DNA from: Nitrospira sp.
Lineage (GTDB): Bacteria; Nitrospirota; Nitrospiria; Nitrospirales; Nitrospiraceae
Assembly: GCA_016788885.1 (NCBI GenBank)
Contig: JAEURX010000065.1
Coordinates: 1-41,916 of the forward strand
Direction of reading: 5' to 3'
DNA: 41,916 nucleotides
Below, piece by piece: positions 8,246 to 17,096 of the stretch. The translations under genes and the position numbers were made by a program. The first letter of the stretch is position 1, and every line of letters starts with the position of its first letter. The notes under the pieces are model-generated. The model saw only the letters and a list, made by a program, of their open reading frames with translations. It had not been told where the DNA came from and ran no database searches.

Positions 8246-9766
8246 TTAGTGTCCGGTCTGGTCTTGGGGGTGAACGGCGTCGCCTCCCGGAGTCTGGTGC
8301 CATCCTCCGCCTAGCGCCTTGTAGAGGCTGACCATGTCGGTGAGCCGTGCCCGTTCGGTTTGGGCCAGTTGCGTTTCCGCTGCCAGCATCGTGCGTTGCG
8401 CATCGAGGACATCGAGATAGTTCACGAGTCCCTTGCGATACCGGACCTCCGCCAGACCAACGGCGGCGCCGGCCGCCGTTGCCTGTTCACGTTGGCGTGT
8501 CAACTGTTCTGTGCGCATGTGGATCGACACCAGCAGATCTGCGACTTCGCGAAAGGCCAATAGAATCGTCTGCTGGTATCCTTCCAACAGTTGTTGGTAG
8601 CGTGATTCCGCCGCCTCGAGCCGCGCCACGTTGGTGCCGCCGAGAAAAATGGGCAGGGTTACCGAAGGGCCGATGCTGAAGTTTGCGCTGTTGCCTGTGA
8701 ACCAGTTTGCAAACTCGGCACTTTGCAGGCCTCCCTGGCCGGTAATGGACAGGGTGGGGAAGAAGTAGGCGCGTGCCTGCCCGATACGGGCATTGGCAGC
8801 TTTGAGGCTGGCCTCGGCCTGCAGAATATCAGGTCGTCGTTCGAGCAGGTTGGACGGGAGCCCTACCGGAATGTCCGGCTGGACGACGATCTTCCGCAGG
8901 GGCTGAGGTGGAAGATTCAATGTTCCCGGGGCTGCCCCCGTCAGGACTTCCAGCCGATGCGCTTCAACCGTACGTAGGCGGGTCAAATCCGGAATTTGCC
9001 CCGCGCTTTCGGCGACCAGAACTTCCGTTCGTTTTACGTCAAGGTCTGATGCCAGCCCGACCGAGGTTCGCTTACGGATAATGTCCAGCGAGTCGCGCCG
9101 TAGCGCGAGTGCCCGCTGGGCGATCTCGATCTGCTCATCCAATTCCCGGATGCGGAAATACGACTGCCCCACGTCCCCGATCAGTGTGAGGGCAACGGCA
9201 CGGGCGTCCTGTTCGATGGCCTGCGCATCGGCGGACGCCGCTTCCATCCCTCGACGGATTCGACCCCAGAAGTCCAATTCCCAACGAAGGTCGGCTGCCC
9301 CGTTCCACAAATCAAAACTACTGCCGGGCTTGGCGAAGACCTGCGGCCCGGGTTGCTGCCCCGTGGCCAGACCCAACCCTGCCAGGGTGTTCTTCGAGAT
9401 GGAAATATTCGTATAGCTGCCCTGAACGTTCAATTGCGGGTAGAGGCCGGCGCCGGCGGTGGTCATGGCGGCGCGGCCCTCGATCACGCGAGAGGCGGCC
9501 CGCCGTACGTCATGGTTCTGCGCGAGTGCGCGCTCGATGAATTGGGTGAGTTCCTCATTGCGAAACGCCTGCCACCAATCGGCGCTCGGTGCCGCCCCTG
9601 AGTCGCCGCCGATCGCAGGACCCGCTCCCATGGCGGTCCAGTCGGTGGGCGTGCTGACTGGCGGGCGCGTATAGGATTGACCTTGTAAACACCCGGCAAC
9701 CGACAGGGTCAGCAATCCTGCGATCAGGCTGCCTGCCTGTTGCCATAGAGCAGAGGCCTGTCTCAT
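8246..9766 (-). CDS. TolC/NodT-family outer membrane efflux lipoprotein
   Basis: A 506-residue protein with a lipoprotein signal peptide ending in the lipobox LSVAGC (cysteine 26), followed by the NodT-type start YTRPPVSTPTDW. Two outer-membrane efflux repeats follow; the RRPDILQAEASLKAANARIGQARAYFFPTLS region is diagnostic of the family. It forms the outer membrane channel of a tripartite exporter. The ATG overlaps the stop of the adaptor gene (ATGA), so the channel is the last cistron of the exporter operon. The family usually pairs with RND pumps; here the only transporter nearby is an ABC permease/ATPase pair, making this an ABC-type tripartite system. Confidence 0.95.
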   Translation of the reverse strand: MRQASALWQQAGSLIAGLLTLSVAGCLQGQSYTRPPVSTPTDWTAMGAGPAIGGDSGAAPSADWWQAFRNEELTQFIERALAQNHDVRRAASRVIEGRAAMTTAGAGLYPQLNVQGSYTNISISKNTLAGLGLATGQQPGPQVFAKPGSSFDLWNGAADLRWELDFWGRIRRGMEAASADAQAIEQDARAVALTLIGDVGQSYFRIRELDEQIEIAQRALALRRDSLDIIRKRTSVGLASDLDVKRTEVLVAESAGQIPDLTRLRTVEAHRLEVLTGAAPGTLNLPPQPLRKIVVQPDIPVGLPSNLLERRPDILQAEASLKAANARIGQARAYFFPTLSITGQGGLQSAEFANWFTGNSANFSIGPSVTLPIFLGGTNVARLEAAESRYQQLLEGYQQTILLAFREVADLLVSIHMRTEQLTRQREQATAAGAAVGLAEVRYRKGLVNYLDVLDAQRTMLAAETQLAQTERARLTDMVSLYKALGGGWHQTPGGDAVHPQDQTGH

Positions 9767-10731
9767 CGTGGTGACTCCACGGCTTGATCTGGTCCGACGG
9801 GGCCGCGCTCGATAAACACGTCGACCTGCTGTCCTGTGTAGACCGGAAACGTCGGCCGCTCAAACCGGTAGATGATCTGGAGGACGCGGGTGTCCACACG
9901 TTCGGTGTTCTCTCCGGTCAGCGATTTCTTCGGCACGATATAGGGCTCAATCCGGACGAACGTCAGGGGGATCGGTTGGGCGGTACTGCCTTTGGGATAA
10001 GCCACGGCGGGCCGATGCGGCGTCACGAGCGGTGCATTGATCTCATCGACTTCGGCACGAACTTGCAGCTGTTGCATGTCTCCCAGCAACATCAGCGGTT
10101 CGCTCGCGCCGATCGTGAGGGCAAATTCACCGGCCCGGATGTTGACCTGAAGAATCGTGCCGGCCCTTGGTGCACGGACTGTCAGTCGATCGAGCAGCAT
10201 TTGTGTTTCATCCCGCTGTGCAATGACTTGTTTCAACGCAGCCTCGTGGCGGGTCATCGCGCGTTTTGCCATTTCCAAGGCGTACCAGGTGCGTTTGATG
10301 TCGTCATCACTGACGGCCCGACTGTCGCCTACGGCTTTTAACCGCTTGAGTTGGGTGTTGAGATCTCCAATGCGGTAGGTCTGTTCCTCAACTTGTGCTT
10401 CCGCCGGGGGGATCGCGGCCTGGCGTGCTACGAGCTGCGCGCGAAGGTCCCGGTCATCGAGTTGAAGGAGCGGATCGCCGTCGCGCACCCGATCGCCGAC
10501 TGCGACCAAGACTCGTGTGACGAGGCCGGCGGTGGGGGGGCCAATGCGCACGTTCTCGTTGGCTGCCTCGATGATGCCGCTCGCGGCCACGGTCGTGTCA
10601 TAGGGAGAGCGTGGGGGCGCCACGATTGGAGTCGGCATCGGTGCGGTCTTGCCTGCGGTCAGGATGCTCCATGCAGCGAGCACGGCGCAGGCAAGCGCAA
10701 GCCAGACGCTGAATCGATTGAGAATCATCAT
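9763..10731 (-). CDS. HlyD/DevB-like periplasmic adaptor of ABC exporter
   Basis: A 322-residue protein. Residues about 8-25 form an N-terminal membrane anchor. It is followed by the biotinyl-lipoyl-like half-motif GLVTRVLVAVGDRVRDGDPLLQLD, a coiled-coil hairpin (about 85-165, rich in A/E/Q/R), and the second lipoyl half PRAGTILQVNIRAGEFA. This order is that of membrane-fusion proteins linking inner membrane exporters to TolC-like channels. It shares ATGA overlaps with both neighbours (ATPase stop at 10728, channel start at 9766). The set permease-ATPase-adaptor resembles DevBCA/MacAB systems. The cargo (glycolipid, peptide or small toxic molecule) is not evident. Confidence 0.93.
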   Translation of the reverse strand: MMILNRFSVWLALACAVLAAWSILTAGKTAPMPTPIVAPPRSPYDTTVAASGIIEAANENVRIGPPTAGLVTRVLVAVGDRVRDGDPLLQLDDRDLRAQLVARQAAIPPAEAQVEEQTYRIGDLNTQLKRLKAVGDSRAVSDDDIKRTWYALEMAKRAMTRHEAALKQVIAQRDETQMLLDRLTVRAPRAGTILQVNIRAGEFALTIGASEPLMLLGDMQQLQVRAEVDEINAPLVTPHRPAVAYPKGSTAQPIPLTFVRIEPYIVPKKSLTGENTERVDTRVLQIIYRFERPTFPVYTGQQVDVFIERGPVGPDQAVESPR

Positions 10732-11486
10732 GCCGTGGCCTCTTTCTGAATCGGGTGGATACCGACGATACGTCCGTCCGTGAGTTCCGCCATGCGATCG
10801 CCGAATTGAAATACGCGACTGTCATGGGTGACGACGATGACGCAACGGTCGGGGGCTCGTCCCACGTCCCGGATCAACTCCATGATCTTTTGGCCGTTCG
10901 GTCCGTCGAGGGCGGCCGTCGGTTCGTCGCAGACCAGCAGTTGTGGATCGTTCACCAAGGCCCGTGCGATGGCCACGCGCTGTTGTTGCCCGCCGGACAG
11001 GTTCCTGGGCAGAAATTCGGTCCGGTCGCCGAGTCCGACACGTTCCAACATCAACCGCCCTCGCGAGATCGCGTCCTTTTTCTGGAGGCCCTGAATCAGC
11101 AGCGGAATGGCCACATTTTCCGCCGCGGTGAGCGACGGGAGGAGATTGAATTGTTGAAAGATGAACCCCATGCGCTGGCCTCGAAAGCGTGTGCGTGCGT
11201 CCGGGGGCATGTGCGTCAATGGGGCGCCTAGCACCTCCAACTCGCCCGCGTCGATGTCCAGAATGCCCGCGATGGCCGAGAGTAAGGTGGTCTTCCCGCC
11301 GCCCGATTCCCCGACCAGCAGCAGCAATTCGCCGAAGTACACGTCGAGATCGATCCCCTTGAGTACGGTCACCGTCGTGTCCCCGGTGCCGAACGATTTC
11401 ACGAGTCCCCGTACCTGCACAGCGGTGGCGGGAGGGGAGGCAGCGAGTGGCCCTTGCGTGTCTGCGTGCACATGCATGGGCGTCAC
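10728..11486 (-). CDS. LolD/MacB/DevA-type ABC transporter ATPase
   Basis: A 252-residue ATP-binding subunit with Walker A GESGGGKTT (about residues 59-67), Q-loop FIFQQFNLLPSLTAAENV, signature LSGGQQQR and Walker B LLVCDEPTAALD. The spacing fits the LolD/MacB/DevA group that drives mechanotransmission exporters. I chose the GTG at 11486 because it forms a GTGA overlap with the permease stop, matching the ATGA overlaps at every other junction in this operon; an ATG three codons later is the alternative. A longer frame upstream is an overlap artefact. It works with the downstream-encoded adaptor and the upstream-encoded permease. Confidence 0.94.
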   Translation of the reverse strand: MTPMHVHADTQGPLAASPPATAVQVRGLVKSFGTGDTTVTVLKGIDLDVYFGELLLLVGESGGGKTTLLSAIAGILDIDAGELEVLGAPLTHMPPDARTRFRGQRMGFIFQQFNLLPSLTAAENVAIPLLIQGLQKKDAISRGRLMLERVGLGDRTEFLPRNLSGGQQQRVAIARALVNDPQLLVCDEPTAALDGPNGQKIMELIRDVGRAPDRCVIVVTHDSRVFQFGDRMAELTDGRIVGIHPIQKEATA

Positions 11487-12613
11487 CGGAACACGATCGC
11501 GGGTTCGAGGCGCGCGAGTTTGACGATACTGATCAAGGCGGAACAGGCACAGATCCCCAGGAGCGCGATGAGCACAATGAGAAGCAACTGCCACGTTTCC
11601 ACAAAGGGCAGCCCGCCGCTGTTGGCGGAGAGAAGGCCGAATCCCGTGGCGAGGCCGATGCCGATTCCATAGCCGGTGAATCCGACGGTGAAGGCTTGCA
11701 GCAAAATCATCCGTGCCAAGGTGAAGGTGGATGCGCCCATGGCTTTCAGTGCCCCGAATTGCTTGAGGTTTTCCACGGTAAACAGATAGAACGTTTGCCC
11801 GGCGATGGCCATGCCGACGATGAACCCCAGCACGATGGTCGTGCCGAAGTTGATACCGATGCCAGTGTTTTTGAGTACCCAGCTGATCGTCTTCCAGCCG
11901 AAGTCTTGTGCGGTAAAGGCTCCAAGGCCGGTCTGTTCCTGGATGCGCGACGTCAGCTCCGCCTCGGGTACTCCGTCTTTGGCCTTGGCCAGTACGTAGG
12001 AGAGTGTGCGGCGCTCGCGGGGCACATAACGCATCGCCCGCTCGTAGGTGGTGTACACCACCGGAATGTTGGTGAAGTTTTTCTGTGTCTTGGCAATGGC
12101 CACCACACGGGCCAGTTTGTCGTTCAGTTCGAACACGGTTCCGATTGTGATGACCGTTGGGCCGCCCATGCGTTCAACGGCCCATTGATCCAGCACGACG
12201 GCATCGGGCTGCAAGATGTCCTCGAATCGGCCTTCGAGCACGTCGGTCGGGCGTCCGATGAGTGTGGGGGCATCCAGCCCGGTCAGCGTGATCTGGTGAT
12301 AATCCCCGTTGGAGAGACGGGCGCGCAGCACTCCCTTATAGAGTCGAACCGCCCACTCCACACCGGAGACGCTACGCACACGATCGACGGCGGTGTCGGC
12401 AATCGGCTTCACCTCGTCAACCTGGCCGATGCCGGGATCCGTGACCCAAATCGGGACGTTGATATTCGTCACGCTGGATTGCGACCACATCATGAGACCC
12501 CAGAAAATCGACCCCTGCTGCACGATCAACATGACCGAAAAGGTGAGCCCGCAGAGCAGCATGAGATATTTTGCGCGGTCGCCGAAGAGCATTTTGAGCG
12601 CCACGTAGCTCAT
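11483..12613 (-). CDS. MacB/DevC-type ABC transporter permease
   Basis: A 376-residue permease starting MSYVALKMLFGDRAKY. One membrane helix near residues 18-40 is followed by a large extracytoplasmic domain (about 45-250), then three C-terminal helices (about 270-370, including TTIVLGFIVGMAIAGQTFYLF and the FtsX-family stretch LKQFGALKAMGAS). This one-plus-three topology is that of MacB/LolCE/DevC mechanotransmission permeases. The ATG overlaps the stop of the preceding small gene (ATGA at 12610-12613), which rules out the longer frame starting at 12730. Among relatives, the segment IGRPTDVLEGRFEDI resembles DevC-like proteins. The likely role is to push a substrate from the periplasm through the adaptor and TolC-like channel. 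Confidence 0.92.
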   Translation of the reverse strand: MSYVALKMLFGDRAKYLMLLCGLTFSVMLIVQQGSIFWGLMMWSQSSVTNINVPIWVTDPGIGQVDEVKPIADTAVDRVRSVSGVEWAVRLYKGVLRARLSNGDYHQITLTGLDAPTLIGRPTDVLEGRFEDILQPDAVVLDQWAVERMGGPTVITIGTVFELNDKLARVVAIAKTQKNFTNIPVVYTTYERAMRYVPRERRTLSYVLAKAKDGVPEAELTSRIQEQTGLGAFTAQDFGWKTISWVLKNTGIGINFGTTIVLGFIVGMAIAGQTFYLFTVENLKQFGALKAMGASTFTLARMILLQAFTVGFTGYGIGIGLATGFGLLSANSGGLPFVETWQLLLIVLIALLGICACSALISIVKLARLEPAIVFR

Positions 12614-13065
12614 GCGTTGTCCTCGCTGACCCGATGGTCCGGCGCGTAGGCGACGATCCGCGGTGGCTGTGGAAGCCTGACCTGGTCGTGGCGATGGAAG
12701 AAGAGGGTGCAAATCCTTGCGATCGGGCATCCACGGTGTAGCGCGACGGTCCAGAAACGTCGCACGTGTTGACCGTTGGGCTGTTGATCTTCGTCCATGA
12801 GCCGCAACGGGCCGGGAAACGCACTGGTGAAGGTGATGCCCCTGGCGGCAAGCCGGTCGCCGAGTCCCTCTATGAGAAAATCCAGAATGTCACCGCACCA
12901 TGAGAAGCAGCGGCCATCACGACTGGCGTCACCAGACGCAAGCAACTCGCGTTGCCGCTCGGCCATGTGGGATTGGATCTCGTCGCCGACGGATTGCGGA
13001 GTCGGGATCGCCATCGTGGATTTCATGTAGGAGGATTGGAGCATGGACGGTGCCAGGGTGGTCAC
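12610..13065 (-). CDS. Uncharacterised first gene of exporter operon
   Basis: Up to 151 residues from a GTG at 13065; ATGs at 13044 and 13026 are alternatives and none has a convincing ribosome-binding site. No signal peptide or membrane segment is visible. The middle has an amphipathic helix (ESQ-poor, DILDFLIEGLGDRLAARG) and the C-terminal half contains WTVALHRGCPIARICTLFFHRHD, rich in Cys and His, but no metal-binding pattern I recognise. The ATGA overlap with the permease shows that it belongs to the exporter operon and is translated. I do not recognise the family. A cytosolic accessory or substrate-handling protein is possible. Confidence 0.6.
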   Translation of the reverse strand: MTTLAPSMLQSSYMKSTMAIPTPQSVGDEIQSHMAERQRELLASGDASRDGRCFSWCGDILDFLIEGLGDRLAARGITFTSAFPGPLRLMDEDQQPNGQHVRRFWTVALHRGCPIARICTLFFHRHDQVRLPQPPRIVAYAPDHRVSEDNA

Positions 13066-13187
13066 GGAGGAAGGGTGGCCTTATGAACATCACGATTTCT
13101 TACATGAAAACGATCTTCACCAGGAGGAATCGAGTGCAGGAACGGAGGTGAAAAGGTGCCGAAATATTGGCAGGTGAATAGGTGGTG

Positions 13188-13203
13188 TGCCCATATATGG
13201 GCA
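13188..13203. promoter_or_regulatory. Palindromic operator candidate, exporter side
   Basis: A perfect 16-bp palindrome TGCCCATATATGGGCA, located just after the regulator gene and 120-140 bases upstream of the exporter operon start. Its near-twin lies at the other end of the regulator gene. The distance suits an upstream activating sequence for a Fis-type HTH protein. I could not find a good -24/-12 promoter nearby. Confidence 0.6.
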
Positions 13204-13204
13204 G

Positions 13205-15280
13205 TCAATGATTCGCTTGCGCAGGACGGATGATAGCCAATTTTTTCATGCGGTGTTGAAGGGTTGATCGTTTCATGCCCAATTCCTGTGCCGCGCCTTG
13301 CTTGCCTGCCAGGACCCAATGTGTTCGGATCAGTGTCTCAAGGATATGCGCCCGCTCGGCCTCCGCCATGGTGCGCGGATTGGTGGCGGGAGGAGTGGTG
13401 CGTCCCAGGCCGTCGAGGTCCTCGGTCGTCAAGGTCGAGGTCCGGCTGACGATCACCGCACGTTCGATGACGTGTTCCAGTTCACGCACATTGCCGGGCC
13501 AATCATAGGCAGAGAGCGCCTTGAGCGCGGCGCTGTGAATGCGCGTGACCGGCTTCCGATGCCGTTGGCTGTACTTCTGAACAAAGTGGCGTGCCAGAAG
13601 TGGAATATCCTGAAGGCGTTCGCGCAACGTCGGAAGGCGAAGCGGAAAGACATTCAGGCGGTAGAACAGGTCGGCACGAAAGCTGTTTCGTTTGATGGCT
13701 TGATCCAGATCAACATTCGTGGCGGCAAGGACGCGGACGTCGACTCGGATGGTCTGTGTCCCACCGACCCGGTTGAACTCTTGGGCTTCCAGGACACGCA
13801 GGAGTTTCATTTGCACGTCGATCGGGAGTTCTCCCACCTCGTCCAGAAAAATGGTCCCGCCGTGTGCGAGTTCGAATCGACCCAGCTTGCGGGCGGTCGC
13901 GCTGGTAAAGGCTCCCTTTTCATGTCCAAACAGTTCGGATTCGATGAGCGTGGGCGGAAGTGCGGCGCAATTTACGGTGATCAAGGCTTTCTGCTGACGT
14001 GGCGAAAGTCGATGAATGGCCTGGGCCACCAGTTCTTTGCCGGTTCCTGTTTCTCCGGTGATGAGCACGGTAGAGTCTGTGGGGGCTACCATCTCGATGG
14101 CGCGCAGCGATTTTTGTAACGCAGGACTGTCGCCCACCAGGCTCTTCAGGTCTAACGACGCGCCCATTTCTTCCCGCAGATAGACGTTTTCCTGCTCCAA
14201 TTGGTCTTTGAGCTGACGAATCTGATCGTAGGCTGAGAGATTGGTGATCGCGTGGGACAGGTGAAAGCCGATCTGTTCAGTCAGTGCCAAGTCACGCTCG
14301 GAGAATGCATTCCGCCTTTTGCTCCCGATGGCCAGGAAGCCATAGGGTTTTCCACGAACCAGAAGAGGGCAGAGCATAGCGGAGAAGACGCCGAGTGATT
14401 CGAAGTAGCGATGCTCAGCAAATCGCTCCTGGTTGTGCCCGGTGAGGAGCAGCGGCTTGCCGGTCGTCAGGATTTCTGCCGCGGCCATGTGCTCGAATGG
14501 AAATTGTCGCAACGCGTCCTGGTCTATGGCGACGCCTTCGCAAGCGACGATGTCAAACCAGCGATTGTGGGGTTCGCCGACAAACCGTACGAGGCCTGTC
14601 ACATCATGGTGAATGACGTTGCGGAGAATCGGCTGAATCGAATGGATCAGATTGTCGAGCGTGATGGCGCCGAGCACCACCTGACCATTGATGGCGACCA
14701 GCGTGTCGCGTTCTTCCGCCGCCAACACGGCGGTCAGCACAGGCGCGATGTGTTGGCCCAGCACTTCGAGAAAGTCTCGATCCTCTTCGGTAAATGCGTC
14801 CGGCCCTTCCATTGCGACTGCCACGATGACCGCCAAGGTCTTGGCTGGCGCGCCGATTGGGGGCTCGGCAGGTATCGTGACCGGCGCCACCAGGACCGAT
14901 GAACGTCGGTAGATCAGAGGATCAATTGCCTGAGCTTCCGTCCAGGGCGCGTTGCTGAGATCATTGGCGAGAATGGCCTGTCCGGCGCGGACGGCGGCTT
15001 CCTTGATGGTGCCTGCTGCCGGGAGTTGGGCAATAGGGTACGCAGGAGAGGTTGGGTCTCGAAAAATATCCGATACGGGTGAAAACGCCGCAGTGGTCTC
15101 GCTGTAGAGGTAGAGGCCGAGGATGGAGCATCTAAGGATCGGTAGAAGCTCATCCTGCAGGCGTTCGTCAAACTGGCGGAGCGTTTTGGTCTGAAGCAGC
15201 GTGCTCAGAATATGGAACCGATCACGTGTATCAAAAACGGTGCCCATATGTGGGCACTGTACCACGTGACGGTTATCCAT
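13205..15280 (-). CDS. FhlA/NorR-like sigma-54-dependent transcriptional regulator (GAF-GAF-AAA-Fis)
   Basis: A 691-residue regulator. Two GAF-like sensory domains (about 25-185 and 200-345) are linked by a short coiled coil to an AAA+ domain with Walker A GETGTGKE (409-416), Walker B GGTIFLDEVG (about 474-483) and ESELFGHEKGAFTSA. The C-terminal Fis-type helix-turn-helix (about 650-685) includes AAQELGMKRSTLQHRMKKL. The usual GAFTGA loop that contacts sigma-54 is GAFTSA here. There is no response-regulator receiver domain, so a small ligand or gas sensed by GAF is likely. It follows the RqcH gene by 30 bases on the same strand, with no clear ribosome-binding site; an ATG at 15247 inside the palindrome is an alternative start. 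Its probable target is the exporter operon just downstream. Confidence 0.93.
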   Translation of the reverse strand: MDNRHVVQCPHMGTVFDTRDRFHILSTLLQTKTLRQFDERLQDELLPILRCSILGLYLYSETTAAFSPVSDIFRDPTSPAYPIAQLPAAGTIKEAAVRAGQAILANDLSNAPWTEAQAIDPLIYRRSSVLVAPVTIPAEPPIGAPAKTLAVIVAVAMEGPDAFTEEDRDFLEVLGQHIAPVLTAVLAAEERDTLVAINGQVVLGAITLDNLIHSIQPILRNVIHHDVTGLVRFVGEPHNRWFDIVACEGVAIDQDALRQFPFEHMAAAEILTTGKPLLLTGHNQERFAEHRYFESLGVFSAMLCPLLVRGKPYGFLAIGSKRRNAFSERDLALTEQIGFHLSHAITNLSAYDQIRQLKDQLEQENVYLREEMGASLDLKSLVGDSPALQKSLRAIEMVAPTDSTVLITGETGTGKELVAQAIHRLSPRQQKALITVNCAALPPTLIESELFGHEKGAFTSATARKLGRFELAHGGTIFLDEVGELPIDVQMKLLRVLEAQEFNRVGGTQTIRVDVRVLAATNVDLDQAIKRNSFRADLFYRLNVFPLRLPTLRERLQDIPLLARHFVQKYSQRHRKPVTRIHSAALKALSAYDWPGNVRELEHVIERAVIVSRTSTLTTEDLDGLGRTTPPATNPRTMAEAERAHILETLIRTHWVLAGKQGAAQELGMKRSTLQHRMKKLAIIRPAQANH
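15241..15256. promoter_or_regulatory. Palindromic operator candidate, regulator start
   Basis: TGCCCATATGTGGGCA, identical to the 13188-13203 palindrome except for one base (A to G at position 10). It lies within the first codons of the regulator gene, so binding there could repress its own expression. Confidence 0.55.
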
Positions 15281-15310
15281 GAAAAGCAGCCCGCAGGTGA
15301 TAAGGCAAGG

Positions 15311-16771
15311 TTAGGACGGACGGCCTGTGAGGCGTGATTTCAGTCCGTCGAGGCGGGTCTTATCGAGGGTCACATAGATAGACCGCTCTTGAGTCACGGT
15401 CACCGCGCCGGGGGCTTGGCCCTTGGCTTTTTTGACCCATTTTCGCCGCGTGTAAATCACATCGCCTTTCCCGCTTTTCTTGAGGTCGCTGTACAAGAGC
15501 GCGAGGGTGGCTGCGTCGCGTATCGTCTCAAGCGGAGGTTCCGCACCCTTTTCGAGGCGCACGACCACATGAGAGCCTGGTGTCCCGCGGGCATGGAGCC
15601 ACAGGTCCTCACTCCTGGCCAGTCCGAATGTGAGTTCATCGTTTTCCCGCGCATTCCGTCCGACAAATATCGGACAGCCATCCGCGGACAGAAAGCGTCG
15701 AAATGGTCCGCGGCGCCCTTCATCGCCGGGACGAGGTTTGGAGAGTCGGCCCGTGGGGCGTCCTCTCGGTCGTTCTTCTGTGCTCTGCGCAACCCAGGTG
15801 CCCTGTTTGATCGTCTCCAATTCTGCCTGGGACTGTTGGATCTCGGTGTGGACTGTGGTCAGACGCGGTGCGATTTCCCGTTGAGCTGACACGAACTTAC
15901 GGTACTTCGCAAAGTAGGCATCCATGTTGGCCTGCGCCCCCTTTGTCGGGTCAAGCGGGATCGTCAACTCGGGTAGCCGTTCGTCGTAATAATCCACGAC
16001 GGAGACCGCCGTCATGCCCTTCTTCAGCACCCCGAGGTTCGCCTTCAAGAGCTCTCCGTAGCGTGCGTAGGGTTCGTACCGTCCAGCCTGTTCCAGATCT
16101 CGACGGAGTGCGTCTGCGCGACGCAGGAGTTTCTTGAGATGCTTTCGCAGGGCCGATTCCCGCTCCCGAACCTGGGTCAGGCGGGAGAGCTCTGCCTCCC
16201 GTTCTCGGTAACGAGCCTCCAGCCGAGACGACAGTGGGAAGGCTTCCGCGTTGAGGGGCTGACCCCCGAGCTCGGGGAACACAGCCTCTTCCGAGGCGTG
16301 GCGGACAAGAGGCACGTTGGGAGCTTGATATGGCTGGTTCAATCGGTCCTTGTGTTGCCGAAGGGTGGCCAGCACGCGGCCGTCCTCATCGAGAAAGAGC
16401 AGGTTTGCGTTTCGGCTGAATAATTCCGCGACCAGCGAGACCGGCCCGCTCCGACTGGTCAAATTGAGCCGGACGATTCTGTCGCCGGGAACATGCTGGA
16501 GAGATTCGATGTGCGCACCTTGAATCCGAGCTCGGAGCAATTGGCAGAACACCGGTGGGCTCGGAGGGTTGGGAAGGCCGGATTGAACCAGGTGCAGGCG
16601 GGCTGTGCTGTCGTGCACCGAGCACAGCAACCGGCGCGTGTGGCCAGGAACACGAACTTCGAGCACCAGGCAGTCGGGAAGCGGTTGAGAGATTTTTTGG
16701 ATCCAGCCCTGGGCCAGTGCCGGAGCCAGTTCCTGGACAATGGAGCCAATTTCTGTCGCAGAAAAAGACAT
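15311..16771 (-). CDS. rqcH: Rqc2/RqcH homologue, ribosome quality control (NFACT family)
   Basis: A 486-residue NFACT protein. The N-terminal NFACT-N region starts MSFSATEIGSIVQEL and contains Asp97-Arg98 (HVPGDRIVRL), the pair needed in RqcH for tRNA-dependent C-terminal alanine tailing. A central helical/coiled-coil region (about 190-320) follows. The NFACT-R domain (about 345-465) has FLSADGCPIFVGRNARENDELTF and DLWLHARGTPGSHVV. The protein acts on 50S subunits carrying stalled peptidyl-tRNA. It is somewhat shorter than the roughly 570-residue Bacillus protein, mainly in the middle region. No strong ribosome-binding site is seen. The downstream sigma-54-type regulator is probably only a positional neighbour. 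Confidence 0.93.
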   Translation of the reverse strand: MSFSATEIGSIVQELAPALAQGWIQKISQPLPDCLVLEVRVPGHTRRLLCSVHDSTARLHLVQSGLPNPPSPPVFCQLLRARIQGAHIESLQHVPGDRIVRLNLTSRSGPVSLVAELFSRNANLLFLDEDGRVLATLRQHKDRLNQPYQAPNVPLVRHASEEAVFPELGGQPLNAEAFPLSSRLEARYREREAELSRLTQVRERESALRKHLKKLLRRADALRRDLEQAGRYEPYARYGELLKANLGVLKKGMTAVSVVDYYDERLPELTIPLDPTKGAQANMDAYFAKYRKFVSAQREIAPRLTTVHTEIQQSQAELETIKQGTWVAQSTEERPRGRPTGRLSKPRPGDEGRRGPFRRFLSADGCPIFVGRNARENDELTFGLARSEDLWLHARGTPGSHVVVRLEKGAEPPLETIRDAATLALLYSDLKKSGKGDVIYTRRKWVKKAKGQAPGAVTVTQERSIYVTLDKTRLDGLKSRLTGRPS

Positions 16772-17096
16772 TATTTGTATGCCAGACCATCCGCGAAGGA
16801 ATCAGCCTTCTGTCCCATCCTGTACAGTCTGTCGGCACTCGGGTGATCCACAATCACAGTAGCCGATTCTACCCATTTTTGTCCCATGAGACCAATTCGG
16901 ACACAGAACAAGGCTATGAGATCGCTCAGGGCGAGCCGCGTCGTTGTCACAGACTGCTCCAGTGAAGGAGACGGGGCCGCGGAGTCCATGGCATTCGGTT
17001 TGCTTACTGTCTGGTGACGGTTGGTGAGTTGATCGCTGGGCAACAGGTGCTTGCGTCTGTCGAGGGCCGTATTGTCTGTCCGAAGGGAGGCGACTC
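16772..17096. other. Divergent intergenic region
   Basis: About 325 bases between the minus-strand RqcH start and the plus-strand zinc-ribbon gene. It should hold both promoters. I see no tRNA fold, strong inverted repeat or consensus -35/-10 pair. The only clear element is the GAAGGGAGG ribosome-binding site just before 17097. Confidence 0.5.

Noticed and set aside
11447-12649. Plus-strand 400-codon frame opposite the ABC permease
   Set aside because: Shadow of the permease; His/Glu/Gln-rich composition, no domain, and it spans a real operon with ATGA overlaps.
13066-13187. Possible sigma-54 (-24/-12) promoter of the exporter operon
   Set aside because: A CGGCAC block occurs near 13160 on the minus strand, but no GC follows at the required 10-base distance; the match is not good enough to annotate.
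16772-17096. Possible tRNA between rqcH and the zinc-ribbon gene
   Set aside because: No cloverleaf with TTC-arm consensus could be assembled; a few short complementary stretches only.
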